The notes under the pieces were generated by a model. It was not told the origin of the DNA. It saw only the letters and a program-made list of their open reading frames with translations, and did no database searches. From CAYMLQ01 sp964390795 (lineage in GTDB: Bacteria; Verrucomicrobiota; Kiritimatiellia; RFP12; UBA1067): a stretch of DNA of 13,834 bases. The first letter of the stretch is position 1. Each line of letters opens with the position of its first letter. Where the stretch lies: positions 1-13,834 of the forward strand of contig CAYMLQ010000125.1 of the NCBI GenBank assembly GCA_964390795.1, written 5' to 3'. Shown here piece after piece: positions 1-5,642 of the stretch. Position numbers and translations under genes: made by a program.

Positions 1-574
1 ACTCGCCGTCCACCCACACGCCGTCCACGCCGTACACGCCCGCCAGCTCGCGCAGCTGCGGGATCAGCAGCTCGTCCGCGTAGGGCCCGAACACCGAGGT
101 CGCCTTCGCGCTCGGCTTGCCGTCCGCTCCGACGGCGGCCCACTCGGGATGCCTGGCTGCCTGTGCGCTATCCCACACGCCGGAGTAGTGCATATAGAGC
201 GCCACGCCCTTGTCGGCCGTCGCCTGACGCCACACGCGCAGCGGATCGCCGACGAAGCCCGGCACCGGATTGCCCACTTTCGTCGGATAGCTCGAATAGC
301 CCGGATGGCCCTTGCAGTCAATCTGGATATAGTCCGGCTTGACCTGATCCAGGATGGCTTCCACCATCGCGGGCGTCGTGTTCGACCCCACGGCTTTGCA
401 GTCCGGCCCCGCATGGAAATCGAAGTGGACACCCAGAAAGCTGTCCGCCCGACTCAGCCGCTGAGGGGCCTTGTCCGCTCCGGCCGCCTGTTTCGCCGCC
501 GCGCAGCCGCCACCCAGAAGACCCATCATTTCAAGCGAGATCACCGCCGCGCTAAACACGCATCCCTTACTCAT
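1..574 (-). CDS. Secreted glycoside hydrolase-like TIM-barrel protein, N-terminal part (cut by window edge)
   Basis: The minus-strand frame is open from an ATG at 574 to the window edge, giving 191 residues with no stop. A strong ribosome site (AAGGGGGTG) lies 4 nt before the ATG. The first 25 or so residues are hydrophobic and end in LLGGGCAAA, which resembles a lipoprotein signal but lacks a standard lipobox. The mature part carries FLGVHFDFHAG, VKPDYIQIDCKGHPG, SSYPTK, YMHYSGVWD and, near the edge, GVDGVWVDGE. The alternating strand/acidic pattern is that of a TIM-barrel glycosidase, close to the GH29-like and hypothetical-glycosidase (GHL) groups. The Asp in VDGE is a plausible catalytic residue by inference. 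It lies 53 nt after the TrmO-like gene on the same strand, so the two may be cotranscribed. Exact family and substrate cannot be fixed because the C-terminal part is missing. Confidence 0.75.
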   Translation of the reverse strand, partial: MSKGCVFSAAVISLEMMGLLGGGCAAAKQAAGADKAPQRLSRADSFLGVHFDFHAGPDCKAVGSNTTPAMVEAILDQVKPDYIQIDCKGHPGYSSYPTKVGNPVPGFVGDPLRVWRQATADKGVALYMHYSGVWDSAQAARHPEWAAVGADGKPSAKATSVFGPYADELLIPQLRELAGVYGVDGVWVDGE

Positions 575-627
575 ACGTCACCCCCTTTGTCATTATTACG
601 TGTGGCTCTTTCATGTGTGGCAGACGA

Positions 628-1149
628 TCACTTGCCGGGGCCGCGGCGGGCCCAATCCGGCACATTGACGCCTTGCGAAGGGGCGTCTGCCGGGGCAAAC
701 GGTTTGAGATCCAGCACGGGCGTCCCGTCGTAGGCGTCGATCGCGTCGAGCCGCACAAGCGCAGCCTCCACAGCGACGATGCGGCAGACGGTCAGCGCGA
801 TGAGGTTCGGCCTGAACGGCGAGCGGCACGCGAAGACGCCCGTGAGCGGGTTCTCGCGGTTTCCGCGCGGATGCACGCGCAGCACCCTGCGGTTGGCGGG
901 CGTGTCGTTCTTGTCGAACCAGTAGAATACCTGAACGTGCGACCACTGCTCGAGGCCCAACAGGCCGTCCGCGAACTCATCGAAGAGGCGCACCGCCGCA
1001 GTCCCTTCCTTGACCTCAACCCTGCCGATCGGCGCAAGCCGGTAAGACATGCCGCCTGCTACGGCTCCGTCCGCTCCCGCTCCAACTGCGCCCCCCGCAG
1101 CCGCCCACATCGAGCCGCCCACCAAAAATCCGCGTCGTGACGCCTTCAT
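628..1149 (-). CDS. Tat-exported TrmO/TsaA (UPF0066)-domain protein
   Basis: The protein has 173 residues from an ATG at 1149 preceded by a near-ideal ribosome site (GGGGAGGTG, 5 nt spacer). An in-frame upstream start at 1197 is less likely. Residues 4-9 read SRRGFL, a twin-arginine motif, followed by an Ala/Gly-rich stretch to about residue 33 with a possible AVA cleavage site. Residues 36-151 match the TrmO fold: RLFDEFADGLLGLEQWSH, GVFACRSPFRPN at 104-115 and DGTPVLDLKPF at 141-151. Family TrmO enzymes use SAM to methylate N6 of t6A37 in tRNA in the cytoplasm. A Tat-exported copy therefore cannot do that job in the usual place. The canonical RPNPIG is RPNLIA here. The export prediction rests on the N-terminal sequence only. 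The true activity is unknown. Confidence 0.82.
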   Translation of the reverse strand: MKASRRGFLVGGSMWAAAGGAVGAGADGAVAGGMSYRLAPIGRVEVKEGTAAVRLFDEFADGLLGLEQWSHVQVFYWFDKNDTPANRRVLRVHPRGNRENPLTGVFACRSPFRPNLIALTVCRIVAVEAALVRLDAIDAYDGTPVLDLKPFAPADAPSQGVNVPDWARRGPGK

Positions 1150-1296
1150 TGTCGCACCTCCCCGGCAAAACATTTTCTCGCACACCACCCTTCGCACGCA
1201 CTATGACAAAAACCCGCCTCCAAGCGCAAGAGAAGAGTGAGCGAAGTCGAACGGCAGGCATTCGCAGGGCATTGTCCGCGACACGGGGATCGGCCA

Positions 1297-1314
1297 CGGG
1301 TTGCGGAGAACCCG
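1297..1314. repeat. Short hairpin, REP-like
   Basis: CGGGTT and AACCCG form a perfect 6-bp stem around the loop GCGGAG. The format (stem of 6-8 bp, loop of 4-6 nt, intergenic) recurs at 8918-8939, 13493-13510, 13581-13603 and 13683-13705. There is no T-tract, so it is not an obvious terminator. Confidence 0.4.
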
Positions 1315-1398
1315 CCCTCCAATCCGTGGGAAAGGCGTCCGCTTCTCCTCCCAAACACCTGTCAAGCGTACTTGTCTCCAGCAAGTTACAAATCGCCC

Positions 1399-1427
1399 TT
1401 GATTTACTCTCTTTGAAATGATACATT
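1399..1427 (+). promoter_or_regulatory. Candidate sigma-70-type promoter for tRNA-Leu
   Basis: TTGATT (1399-1404) and TACATT (1422-1427) are separated by 17 bp in an AT-rich stretch. Each matches the consensus at four of six bases. Transcription would start near 1434, leaving about 50 nt of 5' leader before the tRNA. A second possible -10 (TAATAC, 1464-1469) has no well-placed -35. Confidence 0.3.
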
Positions 1428-1482
1428 ATTGGCGTTTTACAAGGACATAAGTTATTGATCATCTAATACTTACAGCACACTC

Positions 1483-1567
1483 GGGCGAGTGGTGAAATTG
1501 GCAGACACGCAAGACTTAGGATCTTGTGCCGCAAGGTTTGCGGGTTCGAGTCCCGCCTCGCCCACCA
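1483..1567 (+). tRNA. tRNA-Leu (anticodon UAG)
   Basis: GGGCGAG (1483-1489) pairs with CTCGCCC (1557-1563), followed by discriminator A and an encoded CCA (1565-1567). The anticodon stem CAAGA/TCTTG encloses the loop CTTAGGA, giving anticodon TAG at 1517-1519, which reads the leucine codon CUA. The T arm is GCGGG-TTCGAGT-CCCGC at 1540-1556. A 13-nt variable region between the anticodon and T stems marks a class II tRNA, as expected for leucine. It converges with the NagA-type gene, 17 nt away. Confidence 0.97.
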
Positions 1568-1584
1568 TTGTACTATTTTTACAC

Positions 1585-2580
1585 TCAGATGAGCGTGAAG
1601 CCCTTGGACGCTGAAAAGGCGAGCGGGTAGCTGCCGGTGGGAACATCCTGCGGAGCGAGGCCGATGAGGTCGAGCGGGTTGTTGAATCCGATGCGTATGA
1701 GGTCTTCGAGCGTGAAGAGTCCGGTCTCATGCAGGACGTTCATGCAGACAAGCAGCGTAGCGGAAGAGCCGACCAGGCACTGCTTGTCCGGATTGTGCAG
1801 CTTGCCGTCCTTCTCCAGCACCGCCCTGTTGCCCAGCACCTCGTAGCTGCCGGGCGGCAGGCCAGCCGCAGACGAGGCGTCGGAGGTGGCGACCAGGCGT
1901 TCCGCCCCTGCGGCTCGTGAGAAAAGCTTGAGCACGTGGCGCGGCAGGTGGTGTCCGTCCGCGATGAAGAGGATCTTGAGCCGCTCTTCGGCGAGGCCCG
2001 CGAGCAGCGGGTTGTCATGACGATGCACGACGTTAGGCATGCCGTTGCCAAGGTGCGTGAGCGCGGTCGCTCCGGCTTCCGCCAGACGGGCGAGGTCGTC
2101 AGGCCCGGCGAGCTGGTGTCCGCAGGAGATAACCACGCCGCGCTTGACGGCGTAGCGCGCGAGTTCCGCCGCGCCGGGAAGTTCCGCCGCGAGGGTGAGC
2201 AGACGCAACCGGCCGTTCGACCACGCGTAGAGGCGCTCGAAAAGGGCGATGTCCGGCAGACGGGTTGCGGCGGGGTCGTGCGCGCCGACAGCGCCAGGCT
2301 CTTGCGAGATGAACGGCCCCTCCAGATGAAAGCCAGGCACATGGCGCGCGAGGGTCGCGTCCTTTTTCAACGCGTTCACCATGAGTGCGAGATTGCGGTG
2401 CAACCGCGCCTCGGAATTGGTGACCAGTGTGGGCAGGAAGGCAGCGGTACCGCGGCTGATCAGCGCGTGGCCCGCCTGCACGAATGCCTCTTCGGCAAGC
2501 GTCTCGCTGCTGAAATCGACGCCAGCGAAGCCGTTGACCTGCAGGTCGACAAAGCCGGGAATATGGAGGGTGACGGACAT
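1585..2580 (-). CDS. nagA: N-acetylglucosamine-6-phosphate deacetylase, compact form
   Basis: NagA hydrolyses GlcNAc-6-phosphate to glucosamine-6-phosphate and acetate in the cytoplasm. This 331-residue protein keeps the metal and substrate signatures of the amidohydrolase barrel: PGFVDLQVNG at the N-terminus, HLEGPF (metal ligand Glu87), GAHDP (His101), CGHQLA (His155), THLGNGM (His176), IADGHH (210-211) and TSDASSAAG (catalytic Asp234). It is about 50 residues shorter than typical NagA. It begins directly at the PGFVDLQ strand and ends in GSYPLAFSASKGFTLI, so both halves of the usual small beta-sandwich domain are missing or reduced. The bases just upstream of the ATG are pyrimidine-rich on the coding strand and show no ribosome site. 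It stands alone, converging with tRNA-Leu and divergent from the symporter. Role in amino-sugar catabolism is the most likely reading. Confidence 0.85.
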   Translation of the reverse strand: MSVTLHIPGFVDLQVNGFAGVDFSSETLAEEAFVQAGHALISRGTAAFLPTLVTNSEARLHRNLALMVNALKKDATLARHVPGFHLEGPFISQEPGAVGAHDPAATRLPDIALFERLYAWSNGRLRLLTLAAELPGAAELARYAVKRGVVISCGHQLAGPDDLARLAEAGATALTHLGNGMPNVVHRHDNPLLAGLAEERLKILFIADGHHLPRHVLKLFSRAAGAERLVATSDASSAAGLPPGSYEVLGNRAVLEKDGKLHNPDKQCLVGSSATLLVCMNVLHETGLFTLEDLIRIGFNNPLDLIGLAPQDVPTGSYPLAFSASKGFTLI

Positions 2581-2596
2581 GGGGAGAAAGGAGGAG

Positions 2597-2617
2597 TTAA
2601 GAAGGAGGAGTTAGGAG
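2597..2617. repeat. Degenerate TTAGGAG-type heptamer repeat
   Basis: The plus strand reads TTAAGAAGGAGGAG followed by TTAGGAG. It resembles the TTAGNNG array at 7303-7337. It lies directly upstream of the NagA-type start codon, where a ribosome site would be expected, but the purine-rich strand is the non-coding one. Confidence 0.4.
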
Positions 2618-2737
2618 TTGTTGGGCGAGAGATCAGTATGCATGGCAGAAGTCTTTTATTGAGTTTCTCTAGATGCGCTGTGCTGGCACCCGTATGCTGC
2701 GCTGAATGATGAAGGTATTTGCCGCCGGTGTCAAGTG

Positions 2738-2759
2738 GGGCTATTGCCGGGCTATTGCC
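2738..2759. repeat. 11-bp perfect tandem duplication
   Basis: GGGCTATTGCC occurs twice back to back (2738-2748 and 2749-2759) in the region between the divergent NagA-type and symporter genes. The rest of this 308-nt stretch shows only a degenerate heptamer repeat near 2597 and a weak promoter candidate near 2848. Confidence 0.8.
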
Positions 2760-2847
2760 CAACAGCACTTCTGATTTTGGCATCTCCGTTCATTCGCATC
2801 CGTGCCTAGAGCGGGCTTCCTTTTGCTGAGGTGCGTCTTTTTTCTAT

Positions 2848-2876
2848 TTGTCCCGCTCGCGCATTCCCGATACACT
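2848..2876 (+). promoter_or_regulatory. Weak candidate promoter for the AGCS symporter
   Basis: TTGTCC (2848-2853) and TACACT (2871-2876) are 17 bp apart, each with four of six consensus bases. If used, transcription would start only about 6 nt before the chosen ATG at 2889, giving an almost leaderless message. That would agree with the lack of a ribosome site there. Confidence 0.22.
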
Positions 2877-2888
2877 ACACATTCAGAT

Positions 2889-4292
2889 ATGAGCTATTTT
2901 CACGACCTGTTGAATTTGATCTCCGGCTTCGTCTGGGGCTGGCCGCTGATGATCCTGTTGATCGGCACCGGCACATGGTTCACCTTTCTTCTGCGCGGCT
3001 TGCAGTTCCGCCTGTTGCCGCATGCGCTCTGGCTGGCCTTCATCAAACGTCGCGAGGCGACCGGCGAGGGCGACATTAGCCACTTTCAGGCGCTCATGAC
3101 CGCCATGGCCGCCACGGTCGGCACCGGCAACATCGTGGGCGTGGCCACCGCCATCGCCATCGGCGGGCCGGGCGCGGTCTTCTGGCTCTGGCTCACCGGA
3201 CTGGTCGGCATGGTCACGAAATATGCCGAGGCGCTGCTCGCCGTGAAATTCCGGATCACCGCCGCCAACGGCACCATGGCCGGCGGCCCCATGTATTACA
3301 TCGAGAAGGGCCTCGGGCAAAAGTGGCTCGCCGTCATCTTCGCCTGCCTGACCGTGGTCGCCAGCTTCGGCATCGGCAACATGACCCAGGCCAACGCCGT
3401 GGCCGACGGGCTGTCCACCACCTACGGGATCAACCCGCGCGACACCGGCGCGGTACTCACGGTTCTTTCGGGCCTCGTGCTGCTTTTCGGCATCAAAGGC
3501 ATCGCCCGCGTCACCTCCGTGCTCGTGCCGTTCATGATTCTCTTCTATCTGGCCATCACGGCCGGCGCCCTCTGGGTCAACGCCAAGGCGATCCCATCGG
3601 TTCTCGCGCTGATCCTGCACCATGCGTTCACCCCGACCGCCGCCACCGGCGGCTTCGCGGGCGCGGCGCTCTCGGCCACCATCCGCGTGGGGCTTGCCCG
3701 CGGGCTTTTCTCGAACGAGTCCGGGCTCGGCTCCGCGCCCATCGCCGCCGCCGCGGCGCGCACCAGCCACCCGGTCGTGCAGGCGCTGGTGTCCATGACC
3801 CAGACCTTCATCGACACGCTCCTGGTCTGCACCCTGACCGCCTTCGTGATCCTGACCAGTGGCGCGTGGACGCAGGTCGGAGCGGATGGCAAAGGCCTGA
3901 CCGGCGCGCTGCTCTCATCGACCGCCTTCAGCTCGGTCTACGGCGAATGGGGCGGACAATTGGCCACGGTCGCGCTCGTGCTCTTCGCCTGGTCCACGCT
4001 GATCGGATGGGGCTATTACGGCGAAAAAGCGCTCCAATATCTCGCAGGCGACAAAGCCATTCCCGTCTACCGGACGCTTTTCGTTTCCGTCGTCTACCTG
4101 GGCTGCGTGCTCAAGCTCGAGACGGTCTGGACGCTGTCCGATATCTTCAACGGACTGATGGCCCTGCCCAACCTGGTCGCGCTGCTCTGCCTCTCGCCGC
4201 TGGTGGCGGCCGAGACGCGGGCCTATGTGAACGCCCGGCGGGAACGCGCGAAAAAGATTCCACGCGACAAAATAGACGGGGGCCTCAGTTAG
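2889..4292 (+). CDS. Sodium:alanine/glycine symporter, AGCS family
   Basis: This is an inner-membrane carrier that imports alanine or glycine with sodium. The 467-residue protein (family usual length about 450-480) shows roughly ten to eleven hydrophobic segments. It carries the AGCS signature region VGTGNIVGVATAIAIGGPGA and WLTGLVGMVTKYAEALLAVK at about residues 77-120, then SNESGLGSAPIAAAAA and a central helix-rich half ending in a basic tail. The frame is open upstream to a GTG at 2802, but MSYFHDLLNLISGFVWGWP at 2889 is the normal family N-terminus, so I chose that ATG. No clear Shine-Dalgarno precedes it. It stands alone, divergent from the NagA-type gene and convergent with the methyltransferase. 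The 86 nt after its stop hold no convincing terminator hairpin. Substrate is inferred from the family. Confidence 0.93.
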   Translation: MSYFHDLLNLISGFVWGWPLMILLIGTGTWFTFLLRGLQFRLLPHALWLAFIKRREATGEGDISHFQALMTAMAATVGTGNIVGVATAIAIGGPGAVFWLWLTGLVGMVTKYAEALLAVKFRITAANGTMAGGPMYYIEKGLGQKWLAVIFACLTVVASFGIGNMTQANAVADGLSTTYGINPRDTGAVLTVLSGLVLLFGIKGIARVTSVLVPFMILFYLAITAGALWVNAKAIPSVLALILHHAFTPTAATGGFAGAALSATIRVGLARGLFSNESGLGSAPIAAAAARTSHPVVQALVSMTQTFIDTLLVCTLTAFVILTSGAWTQVGADGKGLTGALLSSTAFSSVYGEWGGQLATVALVLFAWSTLIGWGYYGEKALQYLAGDKAIPVYRTLFVSVVYLGCVLKLETVWTLSDIFNGLMALPNLVALLCLSPLVAAETRAYVNARRERAKKIPRDKIDGGLS

Positions 4293-4378
4293 GCGCATTC
4301 CAAACAAACCGAGACGGGACGCACCCTGCACTGGGCCAGCGCCGTGTTAAGCATGGACACCTACTCCATACGCCCGCC

Positions 4379-5170
4379 TCACCCCTTCCGACACAGAATC
4401 AGCGGTTCGTCGCGGTTCACGCCGAAGCGCGCGGCGTCGACCTCCGGCAGGCACTCGGCGTGTTTCTTCAGCTCCAGAACAAAGCCCGCAGCTCGAATAC
4501 GGTCGAAAAGATCACGCCCGTAGAGCCGGATGTGATCTTCCTGTCCGTAGAACTCGATGCGCTTCTCGTCCGTATTGATCTCCGCCGCATCTTCGAGCGA
4601 GGTCTCCAATCCGGATGCGAACGGCGTCTGCAGGATCGCGATCCCGCCGGGCTTGAGCACGCGGTAGATCTCACGCAGCGCCTTGGCGTCGTCCGGCACA
4701 TGCTCCAGCACATGGTTGCAGAAAACCCAGTCAAAGGAGGCCTCGGGATACGGGATATCGGTCACGTCCAGCTTCTCGATGCCTTCGCGTGCAGGCACCA
4801 GATCCCCTTTGACATAGCGGGCAGGCTTGCACGCCTCGATGCGCACGGCCAAGCGTTTCTCCGGCGCAACGTGCAGAACCGCCGCGTTCGTCAGCTTGTT
4901 CCAGAAATCCAGCTTCTCGAAAAAAAGGATCAGGTGCCGCTCGCGGTCATGGCTGCGGCAGAACGGGCACCAGAAATGGTCGAAGTCGCTCCCCGTCCAC
5001 CGCACGTTGTGCAGATAGACTGAGAAAGCCTCCCAGCCGCCGCGAAACTTGGAGAAACGGAAAAACGTTTTGCCGCACACGCAGCAGGCGTGCCGATTTC
5101 CCAATCCGTTCAGCGCCCGCCTGAGCTTGCGCACGAAACCGATATTGTCCTGCGTCGGTTGATACAGCAT
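4379..5170 (-). CDS. SAM-dependent methyltransferase with N-terminal zinc ribbon
   Basis: The 263-residue protein starts at an ATG at 5170 preceded by AAAGGGGGGCGGG. An in-frame start at 5275 would only add residues translated from the inverted repeat next door. Residues 29-32 (CCVC) and 68-71 (CPFC) form a four-cysteine zinc-ribbon-like pair. Residues about 97-182 are a class I Rossmann methyltransferase of the Methyltransf_11 type: VLHVAPE in the motif I position, DVTDIPYPEASFDWVFCNH and VLEHVPDDAKALREIYRVLK, then PGGIAILQTPF. The later EDHIRLYGRD motif is common in methyltransferases of surface-glycan clusters. The substrate is unknown. It is the last gene of the minus-strand block, 31 nt after the GxxExxY gene, and may have been directly behind birA before that gene arrived. 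Confidence 0.8.
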   Translation of the reverse strand: MLYQPTQDNIGFVRKLRRALNGLGNRHACCVCGKTFFRFSKFRGGWEAFSVYLHNVRWTGSDFDHFWCPFCRSHDRERHLILFFEKLDFWNKLTNAAVLHVAPEKRLAVRIEACKPARYVKGDLVPAREGIEKLDVTDIPYPEASFDWVFCNHVLEHVPDDAKALREIYRVLKPGGIAILQTPFASGLETSLEDAAEINTDEKRIEFYGQEDHIRLYGRDLFDRIRAAGFVLELKKHAECLPEVDAARFGVNRDEPLILCRKG

Positions 5171-5198
5171 CCCGCCCCCCCTTTGATGCTCATGATTC

Positions 5199-5229
5199 AA
5201 ACTACGAAACACGCGAAAGACGCGAAAAA
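5199..5229 (+). repeat. Left inverted repeat of the GxxExxY cassette (31 bp)
   Basis: This 31-bp sequence begins AAACTACGAAACACGCG and contains three near-copies of a 9-mer (CTACGAAAC, ACGCGAAAG, ACGCGAAAA). Its reverse complement at 5612-5642 matches at 29 of 31 positions, and both differences are transitions. It encodes the last eight residues and stop codon of the GxxExxY protein. Confidence 0.9.
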
Positions 5230-5612
5230 GATTGATTAACAAAGCGCTCATGTTCAATTTTAGGGTAATGCCCAAAGTTGATTAATAAACCCAATTGCAT
5301 GCCCGTCGCCTTCAGATAATTGATGACCTGAGCGCGGTGTTCGTCCACCAAACACTTGACCGCATTAATTTCTACGACGATCCCGCCATAACAAATGAAA
5401 TCTGGCTCATAGGTTTGTTTGAGCAAACGACGTTTATAGTTGAGCTTAAGTTTGGGCTGATTGGTAAAAGGAATTCTCCGTTCCTCAAATTCAATCGAAA
5501 GACATTCTTGATAAACGGCTTCCAGGAAACCACAGCCCATTTCTTTATAGACCTCAAAGCAAGCACCTATAATCGTGTAGCTTTCATCCTTAAACACAAT
5601 ATCCGTTTCCAT
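5202..5612 (-). CDS. GxxExxY family protein (PD-(D/E)xK nuclease-like), catalytic Lys replaced by Asn
   Basis: The 136-residue protein starts at an ATG at 5612; the ribosome site AAAGG lies 8 nt upstream inside the right inverted repeat. A longer frame from 5654 would add only repeat-encoded residues. The family motif is present as GFLEAVY (28-34). EPDFICYGG (Asp71), VVEINAVKCL and QVINYLKATGMQLGLLINFG match the PD-(D/E)xK nuclease-like core. Family members normally have E-x-K in the second position (VELKA); here it is E-I-N (Glu81, Asn83), so nuclease activity is doubtful. The family's biological role is not established. Base composition is far richer in A+T than both neighbours. It starts 29 nt after the birA stop and ends 31 nt before the methyltransferase start. 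Flanking inverted repeats suggest acquisition as a unit. Confidence 0.9.
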   Translation of the reverse strand: METDIVFKDESYTIIGACFEVYKEMGCGFLEAVYQECLSIEFEERRIPFTNQPKLKLNYKRRLLKQTYEPDFICYGGIVVEINAVKCLVDEHRAQVINYLKATGMQLGLLINFGHYPKIEHERFVNQSFSRLSRVS

Positions 5613-5642
5613 TTTTCGCGCCTTTCGCGTATTTCGTAGTTT
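5612..5642 (-). repeat. Right inverted repeat of the GxxExxY cassette (31 bp)
   Basis: This is the reverse-complement partner of 5199-5229 (29 of 31 identical). Its inner end overlaps the first base of the GxxExxY start codon. Its outer end overlaps the last base of the birA stop codon. It therefore supplies the ribosome site of the GxxExxY gene and occupies the whole birA-GxxExxY spacer. Confidence 0.9.

Larger units (their letters stand above)
1150..1482. other. Intergenic region without a gene between the TrmO-like gene and tRNA-Leu
   Basis: About 330 bases contain no convincing coding frame. The left half is GC-rich and carries a short hairpin repeat (1297-1314) and the motif GTGAGCGAAGTCGAACGG at 1237-1254. 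The right half, from about 1380, is clearly AT-rich and holds a candidate promoter for the tRNA. Confidence 0.6.

Noticed and set aside
1016..1462. A 148-codon minus-strand frame overlapping the TrmO-like start and the intergenic region
   Set aside because: No ribosome site, no domain pattern, and it overlaps a better-supported gene in another frame.
1470..1730. Minus-strand frame with GEAGLEPANLAAQDP and FTTRPSVL
   Set aside because: This peptide is the antisense translation of the tRNA-Leu gene, a well-known annotation artefact.
1936..2709. A 257-codon plus-strand frame opposite the NagA-type gene
   Set aside because: It is antisense to a gene with clear catalytic motifs and has no ribosome site or domain signature.
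2802..2888. GTG start giving a 29-residue extension of the symporter
   Set aside because: The extension is not part of the AGCS fold and the normal family N-terminus begins at the ATG at 2889. The absence of a ribosome site at either start leaves a little doubt.
2883..3770. A 295-codon minus-strand frame opposite the symporter
   Set aside because: Gly/Glu/Asp/His-rich composition typical of the antisense of a hydrophobic GC-rich gene.
4293..4378. Search for a shared terminator between the convergent symporter and methyltransferase genes
   Set aside because: Only a 9-base CTGGGCCAG palindrome was seen, with no stable stem followed by a T-tract.
3323..5023. A 566-codon open frame on the plus strand
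   Set aside because: It overlaps the symporter in another frame and then runs antisense to the methyltransferase. It is Arg/His-rich and has no recognisable motif.
5199..5642. The inverted repeats read as a CRISPR or toxin-antitoxin locus
   Set aside because: There are only two repeats in opposite orientation around a single gene, with no spacers and no second small gene.
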